64,000 bases of DNA from Streptomyces guryensis (GCF_021261325.1 NZ_JAJSBI010000012.1:62001-126000), one strand, 5' to 3'. Shown: positions 46,473-54,555, counted from the first letter of the stretch. Translations and numbers: made by a program. The notes: generated by a model from the letters alone, not told the origin.

Positions 46473-47949
46473 CGCACCCGGCTCCCCCGTACGCGTCCGT
46501 TTCTGCCCCTCGCCCACCGGTAACCCCCATGTGGGCCTGGTCCGCACCGCCCTGTTCAACTGGGCGTTCGCGCGGCACCACCAGGGCACTCTGGTCTTCC
46601 GCATCGAGGACACCGACGCCGCCCGCGACTCCGAGGAGTCGTACAACCAGCTGCTCGACTCGATGCGCTGGCTGGGCTTCGACTGGGACGAGGGCCCCGA
46701 GGTCGGCGGCCCGCACGCGCCGTACCGCCAGTCGCAGCGCATGGACATCTACGCCGACGTCGCGCGCAAGCTCCTCGACGCCGGCCACGCGTACCACTGC
46801 TACTGCTCCCAGGAGGAGCTGGACACCCGCCGCGAGGCCGCCCGCGCCGCCGGCAAACCCTCCGGTTACGACGGCCACTGCCGCGACCTCACCGACGCCC
46901 AGGTCGAGGAGTACAAGGCGCAGGGCCGCACCCCGATCGTCCGCTTCCGCATGCCCGACGAGACGATCACCTTCACGGACCTGGTCCGCGGCGAGCTGAC
47001 CTTCACGCCCGAGAACGTCCCGGACTACGGCATCGTGCGCGCGAACGGCGCCCCGCTGTACACGCTCGTCAACCCGGTCGACGACGCCCTGATGGAGATC
47101 ACCCACGTCCTGCGCGGCGAGGACCTGCTCTCCTCCACCCCCCGCCAGATCGCCCTCTACAAGGCGCTGACGGAGCTGGGCATCGCCAAGGAGATCCCGC
47201 ACTTCGGCCACCTGCCGTACGTGATGGGCGAGGGCAACAAGAAGCTGTCGAAGCGCGACCCTCAGTCGTCGCTGAACCTCTACCGCGAGCGCGGCTTCCT
47301 CCCGGAGGGCCTGCTCAACTACCTGTCCCTGCTGGGCTGGTCGCTCTCCGCGGACCAGGACATCTTCACCGTCGAGGAGATGGTGGCGGCCTTCGACATC
47401 GCGGACGTGAACCCCAACCCGGCGCGCTTCGACCTGAAGAAGTGCGAGGCGATCAACGCCGACCACATCCGCCTGCTGGATGTGAAGGACTTCACTCAGC
47501 GCTGTGCCCCCTGGCTGCGGGCCCCCTTCGCGCCCTGGGCCCCGGAGGACTTCGACGAGGCCAAGTGGCAGGCGGTCGCCCCGCACGCCCAGACCCGTCT
47601 GAAGGTCCTCTCGGAGATCACGGACAACGTCGACTTCCTGTTCCTCGCCGAGCCGGTCTTCGACGAGCCGAGCTGGACGAAGGCGATGAAGGAGGGCTCG
47701 GACGCGCTCCTGCGTACGGCCCGCGAGAAGCTTGAGTCCGCCGACTGGACCTCCGCCGAGTCCCTGAAGGAGGCCGTCCTGGCCGCCGGCGAGGCCCACG
47801 GCCTCAAGCTCGGCAAGGCCCAGGCCCCCGTCCGCGTCGCCGTCACCGGCCGCACGGTCGGCCTGCCCCTGTTCGAGTCCCTGGAGATCCTGGGCAAGGA
47901 GAAGACCTTGGCCCGCATCGACGCGGCCCTGGCGAAGCTGGCGGCGTAA
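46465..47949 (+). CDS. gltX: Glutamyl-tRNA synthetase (probably non-discriminating)
   Basis: 494 residues from the GTG at 46465; AAGG lies 9 bases upstream and the gene overlaps the previous one. Class I synthetase: RFCPSPTGNPHVGLVRTAL with the HIGH-type HVGL, FRIEDTDAARDSEES, HVLRGEDLLSSTPRQIALY, and the KMSKS-type KLSKR near residue 262. The C-terminal anticodon-binding half follows. Streptomyces lack glutaminyl-tRNA synthetase and make Gln-tRNA from Glu-tRNA by amidotransferase (known biology), so this enzyme should charge both tRNA-Glu and tRNA-Gln. A cluster of exactly these tRNA genes lies 1.5 kb downstream. Confidence 0.96.
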   Translation: MASAPGSPVRVRFCPSPTGNPHVGLVRTALFNWAFARHHQGTLVFRIEDTDAARDSEESYNQLLDSMRWLGFDWDEGPEVGGPHAPYRQSQRMDIYADVARKLLDAGHAYHCYCSQEELDTRREAARAAGKPSGYDGHCRDLTDAQVEEYKAQGRTPIVRFRMPDETITFTDLVRGELTFTPENVPDYGIVRANGAPLYTLVNPVDDALMEITHVLRGEDLLSSTPRQIALYKALTELGIAKEIPHFGHLPYVMGEGNKKLSKRDPQSSLNLYRERGFLPEGLLNYLSLLGWSLSADQDIFTVEEMVAAFDIADVNPNPARFDLKKCEAINADHIRLLDVKDFTQRCAPWLRAPFAPWAPEDFDEAKWQAVAPHAQTRLKVLSEITDNVDFLFLAEPVFDEPSWTKAMKEGSDALLRTAREKLESADWTSAESLKEAVLAAGEAHGLKLGKAQAPVRVAVTGRTVGLPLFESLEILGKEKTLARIDAALAKLAA

Positions 47950-48067
47950 CGCACGCACGCGTGGAGGGGCGGCAGTCGACACCCGGCTGCCGCCCCTTCG
48001 GCGTCGTTGTCAGTGGGGCGCACCAGCGTTCCGGTTCACTCGCACTCGAGATCCGGAAGGCGCCGTC

Positions 48068-48652
48068 ATGCCGATGTCCCCCCGTGACTGCACCTGGCTG
48101 TTCACGCCGGGCAGCACGTTCACCCACCAGTCCGGGACGGCCGGCGTGATCCACCTGGCCGGCGGCGAGACGCTCGACCTGCCCACCGGACGCGTGGTCG
48201 CCTGTGACCCGTTCGTCTGTCTGGGGAGCGGGGACATCGAGCCGTTCACCGTCACCGTCGACCCCGGCCGCGACCGGGTCGAGGCGGCCGTCGCCACCCT
48301 CACCCGCCCCGACGAGCCCCCGGCCGAGCACCCCCACCCGCGCGTGGCGGCGGTCCGGGTGGTCATCCGTGACGAACCCACCGTGACCTGGGAGTTGGCC
48401 CTGCGCCCCGAGCAGGACCCCGCAGAGCTCAAGGACGACGAGTTCTTCGGCTACGGCGTCGACGTCGGCACCGGCTGCTTCTACGACGCCTCGGCCGAGA
48501 ACGCCTTCCCCGAGACCCATGGGGAGGAAGGGCCGCCGTGGGACGCCTTCGAGAACGGCGACTGGTCCGACTTCTTCGTCGCCCCCGCCCCCGCCTGGCA
48601 ATCGCTGATCCCCGGACGCGCCCCCGACCACGGGGTTACCGTCGGATCATGA
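48068..48652 (+). CDS. DUF4241 protein, probably C-terminally shortened
   Basis: 194 residues. DUF4241 features: an N-terminal region with LDLPTGRVVACDPFVCLG, a central strand region AAVRVVIRDEPTVTWELALR, and the diagnostic DDEFFGYGVDVGTGCFYDA. Members I recall continue for another 30-40 residues with a WGDG-Y-P-W-G and VCFVADF-like end; here the chain ends in APAWQSLIPGRAPDHGVTVG. The C-terminal part therefore looks lost or replaced after a frameshift near 48590. The stop overlaps the HAD start as ATGA. Function of the family is unknown. Confidence 0.6.
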   Translation: MPMSPRDCTWLFTPGSTFTHQSGTAGVIHLAGGETLDLPTGRVVACDPFVCLGSGDIEPFTVTVDPGRDRVEAAVATLTRPDEPPAEHPHPRVAAVRVVIRDEPTVTWELALRPEQDPAELKDDEFFGYGVDVGTGCFYDASAENAFPETHGEEGPPWDAFENGDWSDFFVAPAPAWQSLIPGRAPDHGVTVGS

Positions 48653-49392
48653 GCATCCGAGCCGTGGTCTGGGACGTCGACGACACCCTCTTCGACTACA
48701 GCGGAGCGGACCGTGCGGCCATGCGGGAGTATCTGGTGGCCGAGGGGCTGATCGACGAGGGCGGGGCCGTGGCCGAGGCGCTGGAGCGGTGGCGGGTGGC
48801 CACCGAGGTCCACTGGGCGCGGTTCTCGGTCGGCGAGGTCTCCTTCGAGGGGCAGCGGCGGGACCGTGTGCGGCTCTTCCTCGGTCGGGAGCTCACCGAC
48901 GACGAGGCCGACGACTGGTTCCGGCGCTACAAGACCTACTACGAGGCCGCCTGGGCCCTCTTCCCGGACGTCCTGCCCGCCCTGGACGCCCTCGCCACCA
49001 GCCACCGGCACGCGGTGCTGTCCAACTCCAGCCTCACCGTCCAGGACCGCAAGCTGCGCACCCTCGGCGTGCACGACCGCTTCGAGGTGATCCTCTGCGC
49101 CGCCGAACTCGGTGTCTCCAAGCCCGAGGCCGGTGCCTTCCTGGCCGCCTGCGACGCCCTGGAACTGGCCCCGCACCAGGTCGCGTACGTCGGCGACCAC
49201 CCGGAGATCGACGGACGCGGCGCGGCCGACGCAGGCCTGCTGTCGGTCTGGATCGACCGCGACGGCGCGTACACCAGCGGTGACGTCCTCGTCGCCGTAC
49301 CCGCAGGCCCGCACCGGATCGCCTCCCTCGCCGAACTCCCCGCGATCCTCGGCGCCGATACCCGTTTTGGAGCCCCGTCCACCTTCAGGTAA
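48649..49392 (+). CDS. HAD-superfamily hydrolase
   Basis: 247 residues from the ATG at 48649, coupled to the preceding gene by ATGA. Haloacid dehalogenase fold with motif I VWDVDDTLFDY (nucleophile Asp and acid Asp), a helical cap with VHWARFSVGEVSF, motif II HAVLSNSSL, motif III GVSKPEAGAF (Lys), and motif IV YVGDHPEIDGRGAADAG. Likely a small-molecule phosphatase; the substrate is unknown. Its 3' end lies inside the promoter region of the tRNA cluster. Confidence 0.88.
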   Translation: MSIRAVVWDVDDTLFDYSGADRAAMREYLVAEGLIDEGGAVAEALERWRVATEVHWARFSVGEVSFEGQRRDRVRLFLGRELTDDEADDWFRRYKTYYEAAWALFPDVLPALDALATSHRHAVLSNSSLTVQDRKLRTLGVHDRFEVILCAAELGVSKPEAGAFLAACDALELAPHQVAYVGDHPEIDGRGAADAGLLSVWIDRDGAYTSGDVLVAVPAGPHRIASLAELPAILGADTRFGAPSTFR

Positions 49393-49395
49393 TGT
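49367..49395 (+). promoter_or_regulatory. Promoter of the tRNA cluster
   Basis: TTGGAG (49367-49372) and TAATGT (49390-49395) with a 17-base spacer, 88 bases before the first tRNA. The -35 box lies within the last codons of the HAD gene. Confidence 0.5.
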
Positions 49396-49483
49396 TCTTC
49401 CTGCGCCGCCGGGAAGCGGGCCGAAAGGCCGGGAACCGGAGGAGCAAACTAGAACAAGAACCCCGTAGGGGCTTGCGTTCCAG

Positions 49484-49555
49484 TGGCCTATGGTGTAATT
49501 GGCAGCACGACTGATTCTGGTTCAGTTAGTCTTGGTTCGAGTCCAGGTAGGCCAG
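49484..49555 (+). tRNA. tRNA-Gln (CUG)
   Basis: 72 bases. Acceptor TGGCCTA/TAGGCCA with discriminator G, D-loop with TAATTGGCA, anticodon CTG in ATTCTGGTT, and T-loop GGTTCGAGTCC. CCA is not encoded. Confidence 0.95.
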
Positions 49556-49594
49556 CTCGCGGAGCTCATCCGCACCGCGGATGTCATCCGTGAA

Positions 49595-49667
49595 GCCCCC
49601 GTTGTGTAGCGGCCTAGCACGCTGCCCTCTCAAGGCAGTAGCGCCGGTTCGAATCCGGTCGGGGGTA
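49595..49667 (+). tRNA. tRNA-Glu (CUC)
   Basis: 73 bases. Acceptor GCCCCCG/CGGGGGT with discriminator A, anticodon CTC in CCCTCTCAAGG, T-arm CCGGTTCGAATCCGG. The anticodon stem has CTGCC/GGCAG, which differs from the other two copies. Confidence 0.95.
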
Positions 49668-49696
49668 CTGATCTCGATCAACTCGGGATCGCTAGG

Positions 49697-49769
49697 GCCC
49701 CCGTTGTGTAGCGGCCTAGCACGCCGCCCTCTCAAGGCGGTAGCGCCGGTTCGAATCCGGTCGGGGGTA
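49697..49769 (+). tRNA. tRNA-Glu (CUC)
   Basis: 73 bases, identical to the first Glu tRNA except for the anticodon stem, CCGCC/GGCGG: a compensated base-pair change. Confidence 0.95.
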
Positions 49770-49789
49770 CAAACTGGTCTAAACCACAT

Positions 49790-49861
49790 TGGTCTATGGT
49801 GTAATTGGCAGCACGACTGATTCTGGTTCAGTTAGTCTTGGTTCGAGTCCAGGTAGACCAG
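49790..49861 (+). tRNA. tRNA-Gln (CUG)
   Basis: 72 bases, identical to the first Gln tRNA except that the acceptor stem is TGGTCTA/TAGACCA: again a compensated change of one base pair. Confidence 0.95.
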
Positions 49862-49889
49862 CTCGGATCTGCGGAAACGTTAGATCCTC

Positions 49890-49962
49890 GCCCCCGTTGT
49901 GTAGCGGCCTAGCACGCCGCCCTCTCAAGGCGGTAGCGCCGGTTCGAATCCGGTCGGGGGTA
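49890..49962 (+). tRNA. tRNA-Glu (CUC)
   Basis: 73 bases, the same as the copy at 49697. Last tRNA of the Gln-Glu-Glu-Gln-Glu cluster; a terminator follows 7 bases later. Confidence 0.95.
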
Positions 49963-49969
49963 CACCATG

Positions 49970-49997
49970 AAGGCCCTTCGCTTCGGCGAGGGGCCTT
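49970..49997 (+). terminator. Terminator of the tRNA cluster
   Basis: AAGGCCCTTCGC and GCGAGGGGCCTT form a 12-bp stem (one G-T pair) with a stable TTCG loop, 7 bases after the last tRNA. Confidence 0.8.
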
Positions 49998-50012
49998 CGC
50001 CGTCTCCGGCGG

Positions 50013-50660
50013 CTACTCGTCGAAGCCGTACCGCCGTGCCGTCTCCTCCTCCTGGGCCAGCCGGTGCAGCGACTGCAGGATCGGCTCGTTGATGATCGCC
50101 CCCAGGATCGCGAACTCGATGCGCTCCTCCTCCGAGGGGTGCGTCTCCATGTTGTCCAGGTCGAGGACGGCCGTCCGGTGCATCAACTCGGCGTACGGCG
50201 CCATCAGTTCCGCCCCCCAGCCGTAGCCGAGCCGGCGGAACGCGGCCACCGACACCACCAGTGAGCGGTACGCGGGCGAGATGGTCGAGAGCCGCTTGGC
50301 GTTCTCCCAGCCGAGCTGCTCCAGCAGCGCGCTGACCTCGTGGTGTGCGGCCCGGACGAACTCGTCCTCCTCGTCCGGCTCCGGCACCTGCGGCAGCGCC
50401 CACATCGCGGCGCCGAGGCGGATCGTGCGCGGCAGGGAGTCGTCGTCGACGTGGTCCAGCACCTCGCGCACCGTGGCCACCGGCACCCCGCCCACCTGGA
50501 TCATCGCCCGCACCAACCGCAGTCGGCGCAGATGCTCCTCGTCGTACTCGGCGGTCGTCGTGTTGATCTGCCGGCCGGGCGCCAACAGGCCTTCCCGCAG
50601 GTAGTACTTGATCGTCGCGGTGGACACCCCACTGCGCTCGCTGAGCTCGGCCAGCCGCAT
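50013..50660 (-). CDS. MerR-family regulator
   Basis: 215 residues from the ATG at 50660, with AAGGAGG 10 bases upstream; a TTG at 50696 is less likely. N-terminal MerR winged helix: RLAELSERSGVSTATIKYYL, REGLLAPGRQINTTTAEYD, EEHLRRLRLVRAMIQVGGVP. The C-terminal effector part is about 120 residues and contains no conserved Cys cluster, so a metal sensor is unlikely. The gene is divergent from a DUF4188 gene with 88 bases between starts. That gap has three copies of a GGATAG/CTATCC half-site, the likely binding site. Confidence 0.9.
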   Translation of the reverse strand: MRLAELSERSGVSTATIKYYLREGLLAPGRQINTTTAEYDEEHLRRLRLVRAMIQVGGVPVATVREVLDHVDDDSLPRTIRLGAAMWALPQVPEPDEEDEFVRAAHHEVSALLEQLGWENAKRLSTISPAYRSLVVSVAAFRRLGYGWGAELMAPYAELMHRTAVLDLDNMETHPSEEERIEFAILGAIINEPILQSLHRLAQEEETARRYGFDE

Positions 50661-50688
50661 CTCTTGCGCCCCTCCTTGGGAAGTGTCA

Positions 50689-50726
50689 CTATCCAAGCGT
50701 CGACCGGAAGGATAGCTCTGCTATCC
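50689..50726. promoter_or_regulatory. Operator with three CTATCC half-sites
   Basis: GGATAGC (50710-50716) and GCTATCC (50720-50726) form a perfect inverted repeat with a 3-base spacer. A further CTATCC lies at 50689-50694, giving a second, wider pairing with GGATAG. It sits between the divergent MerR and DUF4188 genes. Confidence 0.6.
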
Positions 50727-50748
50727 GATGAGGACGCAGGGGGCCGCC

Positions 50749-51282
50749 ATGTTCGCGAAGCCGGTACGGGGTCGTACGACCGCGGATGCGGAAGGTGATG
50801 TGGTGGTCCTGCTCATCGGCGTGCGGGTCAATCACTTCTGGGCGGTGCACCAGTGGCTGCCGGTCATGCTGGCGATGTTCCGCATGCTTGGGGAGCTTGC
50901 GCGGAACCATGACCGGGGGCTGCTGGGGCGCGTGATGCTGACGGCATCGCCGCGGACGTACTACGTCGTCCAGTACTGGGAGTCCAAGGAGAAGCTGTAC
51001 GCCTACGCGCACTCGCCGGAGATGTTCCATCACCGGGCCTGGTCGATCATCAACGGCAAGGAGCGCACGGGGAAGGTGCGCGGCCATGTCGGGCTGTGGC
51101 ACGAGGCGTACGTGGTGCCCGAGGGTTCGTACGAGGCGATCTACATCGACATGCCGGCCTTCGGGCTCGCCGGGGCGCACGGGCAGGTGCCGCTGGAGCG
51201 GCGGGGGCGGTACGCCAAGAACCGTTTCGCATACCGGGCGACGGGCGGGGCGGAGCAGAAGGCGGCCGAGAAGGCCGGTTGA
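50749..51282 (+). CDS. DUF4188 protein
   Basis: 177 residues from the ATG at 50749, with AGGGGG 5 bases upstream. Features of DUF4188, a ferredoxin-like monooxygenase-type fold: VVVLLIGVRVNHFWAVHQWL, LTASPRTYYVVQYWESKEKL, YAYAHSPEMFHHRAW, GHVGLWHEAYVVPEGSYEAI and YIDMPAFGLA. Family function is unknown; the fold and the RVNHFW motif resemble heme- or antibiotic-biosynthesis monooxygenases. It is probably controlled by the divergent MerR protein. Confidence 0.8.
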   Translation: MFAKPVRGRTTADAEGDVVVLLIGVRVNHFWAVHQWLPVMLAMFRMLGELARNHDRGLLGRVMLTASPRTYYVVQYWESKEKLYAYAHSPEMFHHRAWSIINGKERTGKVRGHVGLWHEAYVVPEGSYEAIYIDMPAFGLAGAHGQVPLERRGRYAKNRFAYRATGGAEQKAAEKAG

Positions 51283-51367
51283 CCAGGGGGGAACGGGGGA
51301 GCGGGGAGGGCCTGCCGCGGCGTTGAGGCGGGCTCTCCTCGCTGACGTTCCGTGCGGCCTGCGACCG

Positions 51368-52084
51368 TCAGCCGGTGCGGCGCAGAGCCTCGGAGAGGCG
51401 GCCGGCGGCGTCGATGACCGCCTGGGCGTGCATACGGCCCGGGTGACGCGTCAGGCGCTCGATGGGGCCGGAGACGGACACGGCGGCCACCACGCGGTTG
51501 GACGGGCCGCGTACGGGTGCGGAGACGGACGCGACGCCCGGCTCGCGCTCACCGATGGACTGGGCCCAGCCGCGGCGTCGTACGCCCGAGAGTGCGGTGG
51601 CCGTGAAGCGGGCGCCCTGCAGGCCCCGGTGCAGGCGCTCCGGCTCTTCCCAGGCCATCAGGATCTGCGCCGAGGAACCGGCCTTCATCGTGAGTGTCGA
51701 GCCGACCGGGACCGTGTCCCGAAGGCCGGACAGGCGCTCCGCCGCGGCGACGCAGATGCGCATGTCGCCCTGGCGGCGGTAGAGCTGGGCGCTCTCGCCC
51801 GTGACGTCCCGGAGGTGGGTCAGCACCGGGCCCGCCGTGGCGAGGAGGCGGTCCTCGCCCGCCGCCGCCGCCAGCTCTGCAAGCCGGGGGCCGAGGATGA
51901 AACGGCCCTGCATGTCGCGTGCCACCATACGGTGGTGCTCCAGGGCCACGGCCAGTCTGTGGGCCGTCGGTCGTGCCAGTCCGGTGGCCGCCACCAGTCC
52001 CGCGAGGGTGGCCGGCCCGGACTCCAGGGCGCTGAGGACAAGGGCTGCCTTGTCCAGAACGCCCACGCCGCTACTGTTGTCCAT
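51368..52084 (-). CDS. ndgR: IclR-family regulator NdgR
   Basis: 238 residues from the ATG at 52084 (MDNSSGVGVLDKAALVLSAL). N-terminal winged helix: GPATLAGLVAATGLARPTAH, RLAVALEHHRMVARDMQGRF; C-terminal effector domain with ESAQLYRRQGDMRICVAAAE, VPVGSTLTMKAGSSAQIL and SNRVVAAVSVSGPIERL. NdgR of Streptomyces is a known regulator of leucine and other amino acid genes and of antibiotic production, and it sits beside leuCD as here. The intergenic region contains the TCAC-TCT-GTGA palindrome and a wider inverted pair, which are likely binding sites for NdgR on leuC and its own promoter. Confidence 0.92.
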   Translation of the reverse strand: MDNSSGVGVLDKAALVLSALESGPATLAGLVAATGLARPTAHRLAVALEHHRMVARDMQGRFILGPRLAELAAAAGEDRLLATAGPVLTHLRDVTGESAQLYRRQGDMRICVAAAERLSGLRDTVPVGSTLTMKAGSSAQILMAWEEPERLHRGLQGARFTATALSGVRRRGWAQSIGEREPGVASVSAPVRGPSNRVVAAVSVSGPIERLTRHPGRMHAQAVIDAAGRLSEALRRTG

Positions 52085-52097
52085 GAAACGATACTCA

Positions 52098-52139
52098 CGT
52101 CTCACTCTGTGAAACGCAAGTTCCTTTTTTCGTGAGACG
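52098..52139. promoter_or_regulatory. NdgR-type operators between ndgR and leuC
   Basis: TCAC-TCT-GTGA at 52102-52112 is a perfect short palindrome. CGTCTCAC (52098-52105) and GTGAGACG (52132-52139) form a wider 8-bp inverted pair, about three helical turns centre to centre, around a CTTTTTT run. Confidence 0.55.
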
Positions 52140-52272
52140 CGCAACCCTTGTATGCACAGCGGCCCGCTGACCGAACGGGCCGGATGACGGATGCCCGTGA
52201 ATTGGGGCCGGGTGCCGTCTCCTCAAGATCTCTAGTTGGGCCGGTGGACGTTTGCCGGCCGGAGGGAAAGCG

Positions 52273-53703
52273 ATGGGTAGGACACTCGCGGAGAAGGTCT
52301 GGGACGACCACGTCGTCCGGCGCGCCGAGGGCGAGCCCGACCTCCTCTTCATCGATCTCCACCTCCTGCACGAGGTGACCAGCCCGCAGGCCTTCGACGG
52401 TCTGCGTCAGAACGGCCGCCCGGTGCGCCGTCTCGACCTCACCATCGCGACCGAGGACCACAACACCCCGACCCTCGACATCGACAAGCCGATCGCGGAC
52501 CCGGTCTCCCGGGCCCAGCTGGAGACGCTGCGCAAGAACTGCGCCGATTTCGGTGTCCGGCTGCACCCGCTCGGTGACGTCGAGCAGGGTGTCGTGCACG
52601 TCGTGGGCCCGCAGCTGGGTCTGACCCAGCCCGGCACGACGGTGGTGTGCGGTGACTCCCACACCTCCACGCACGGTGCCTTCGGCGCGCTCGCGTTCGG
52701 CATCGGCACCTCGCAGGTCGAGCACGTGCTGGCCACCCAGACGCTGCCGCTGGCCCGTCCGAAGACCATGGCGATCACGGTCGACGGCGAACTGCCCGAG
52801 GGCGTCACGGCCAAGGACCTGATCCTGGCGATCATCGCCAAGATCGGTACGGGCGGCGGCCAGGGCTACATCCTGGAGTACCGCGGCTCCGCCATCGAGA
52901 AGCTCTCGATGGAGGCCCGCATGACCATCTGCAACATGTCGATCGAGGCCGGTGCCCGCGCGGGCATGATCGCCCCCGACGAGACGACCTTCGAGTACAT
53001 CAAGGGCCGCGCCCACGCCCCCGAGGGCGAGGACTGGGACGCCGCCGTCGCGTACTGGAAGACGCTGAGGACGGACGAGGACGCCGAGTTCGACGCCGAG
53101 GTCGTCATCGACGCCGCGTCGCTGTCGCCGTTCGTCACCTGGGGCACCAACCCGGGCCAGGGCGCGCCGCTTTCGGCGGACGTCCCCGACCCTGCTTCGT
53201 ACGAAGACGCTTCGGAGCGCCACGCCGCCGAAAAGGCCCTGGAATACATGGGGTTGGAGGCCGGACAGGCGCTGCGCTCCATCAAGGTGGACACCGTCTT
53301 CGTAGGCTCTTGCACCAACGGCCGGATCGAGGACCTACGCGCCGCGGCCGCGATCGTCGAGGGCCGCAAAGTCGCCGACGGCGTACGGATGCTGGTCGTC
53401 CCGGGCTCCGCGCGGGTGGGCCTGCAGGCCGTCTCCGAGGGCCTGGACGTCGTCTTCAAGGAGGCCGGCGCCGAATGGCGGCACGCAGGCTGCTCGATGT
53501 GCCTCGGCATGAACCCGGACCAGCTGGCCCCGGGTGAGCGCTCCGCCTCGACCTCCAACCGCAACTTCGAGGGCCGGCAGGGCAAGGGCGGTCGTACGCA
53601 CCTGGTGTCGCCGCAGGTGGCCGCCGCGACGGCGGTCCTGGGCCACCTGGCCTCCCCGGCCGACCTGTCCGACGCCGAGACCCGTACGCCCGCTGGAGTC
53701 TGA
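52273..53703 (+). CDS. leuC: 3-isopropylmalate dehydratase large subunit
   Basis: Isomerises 2-isopropylmalate to 3-isopropylmalate together with LeuD; it probably also handles citramalate made by CimA. 476 residues from the ATG at 52273, with GGAGGG 7 bases upstream. Aconitase family: LTIATEDHNTPT, VVCGDSHTSTHGAFGALAFG, and the [4Fe-4S] ligands C347 (GSCTNGR), C407 and C410 (CSMCLGMNP). The substrate loop ASTSNRNFEGRQGKGGRTHL is near the end. The gene is divergent from ndgR, and leuD follows after 5 bases. Confidence 0.97.
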   Translation: MGRTLAEKVWDDHVVRRAEGEPDLLFIDLHLLHEVTSPQAFDGLRQNGRPVRRLDLTIATEDHNTPTLDIDKPIADPVSRAQLETLRKNCADFGVRLHPLGDVEQGVVHVVGPQLGLTQPGTTVVCGDSHTSTHGAFGALAFGIGTSQVEHVLATQTLPLARPKTMAITVDGELPEGVTAKDLILAIIAKIGTGGGQGYILEYRGSAIEKLSMEARMTICNMSIEAGARAGMIAPDETTFEYIKGRAHAPEGEDWDAAVAYWKTLRTDEDAEFDAEVVIDAASLSPFVTWGTNPGQGAPLSADVPDPASYEDASERHAAEKALEYMGLEAGQALRSIKVDTVFVGSCTNGRIEDLRAAAAIVEGRKVADGVRMLVVPGSARVGLQAVSEGLDVVFKEAGAEWRHAGCSMCLGMNPDQLAPGERSASTSNRNFEGRQGKGGRTHLVSPQVAAATAVLGHLASPADLSDAETRTPAGV

Positions 53704-53708
53704 GAGTC

Positions 53709-54302
53709 ATGGAAGCATTCATCACGCACACCGGCCGGGCCGTCCCGCTGCGCCGCTCGAACGTCGACACCGACCAGATCATCCCTGCTCACTGGCTCAA
53801 GAAGGTCACGCGGGACGGTTTCGAGGACGGGCTGTTCGAGGCCTGGCGCAAGGACGAGAACTTCATCCTCAACCGCCCCGAGCGGCAGGGCGCCACGGTC
53901 CTGGTCGCCGGCCCCGACTTCGGCACCGGTTCCTCCCGTGAGCACGCCGTCTGGGCGCTGCAGAACTACGGCTTCAAGACCGTGATCTCCTCCCGCTTCG
54001 CCGATATCTTCCGTGGCAACTCGCTGAAGAACGGCCTGCTCACGGTGGTCCTGGACCAGAAGATCGTGGAAGCGCTGCAGGAGCTCTCCGAGAACGACCC
54101 GCAGGCGGAGATCACCGTCGACCTGGAGGCCCGCGAGGTGCGCGCCGAGGGCATCACGGCCTCCTTCGAGCTGGACGAGAACTCCCGCTGGCGGCTGCTG
54201 AACGGGCTGGACGACATCTCCATCACCCTCCAGAACGAGGCCGACATCGCCGCGTACGAGGCCAAGCGTCCGTCGTACAAGCCGCGGACGCTCAAGGTCT
54301 GA
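53709..54302 (+). CDS. leuD: 3-isopropylmalate dehydratase small subunit
   Basis: 197 residues, the swivelling domain of the enzyme. Signatures: NVDTDQIIPAHWLKKV, RQGATVLVAGPDFGTGSSRE with HAVWAL, GFKTVISSRFADIFRGNSLK, NGLLTVVL. It starts 5 bases after the leuC stop, forming a two-gene operon. A strong hairpin at 54351 ends the unit. Confidence 0.97.
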   Translation: MEAFITHTGRAVPLRRSNVDTDQIIPAHWLKKVTRDGFEDGLFEAWRKDENFILNRPERQGATVLVAGPDFGTGSSREHAVWALQNYGFKTVISSRFADIFRGNSLKNGLLTVVLDQKIVEALQELSENDPQAEITVDLEAREVRAEGITASFELDENSRWRLLNGLDDISITLQNEADIAAYEAKRPSYKPRTLKV

Positions 54303-54350
54303 TCCGGAGCCCCTCCGCAGGTCGGGTTTCGGCCAGCTGAACACCCCCGT

Positions 54351-54381
54351 TGTACCCCCGATCAGCCCGATCGGGGGTACA
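54351..54381 (+). terminator. leuCD terminator hairpin
   Basis: TGTACCCCCGATC (54351-54363) is perfectly complementary to GATCGGGGGTACA (54369-54381) with a 5-base loop, 48 bases after leuD. There is no long T-run. Confidence 0.75.
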
Positions 54382-54555
54382 GCTGTGTCTGGGCCCGAAC
54401 AGCCTTGACGGCGCTCGCACTTCTTCCCAACTTCCCACGTTACGACGGTTGTTGCCGGGGTAGCCGAGCTTTGTAGGCGCGACTTCCGCCGGAGCCCGGA
54501 AGGCCGTTTGAGGCATCAGTTGCGACCCCCGCAGGCGACAACTCGCCCCAGATGG

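Noticed and set aside
49526..49789. Short open frames with repeated RIRTGATALRG-like peptides
   Set aside because: These are translations of the tRNA-Glu and tRNA-Gln genes, repeated because the tRNA genes are repeated.
52152..52187. Short ATG frame before leuC considered as a leucine leader peptide
   Set aside because: It has a single CTG leucine codon, no run of Leu codons and no T-run terminator after it; the GGCCCG/CGGGCC hairpin overlaps the frame itself.
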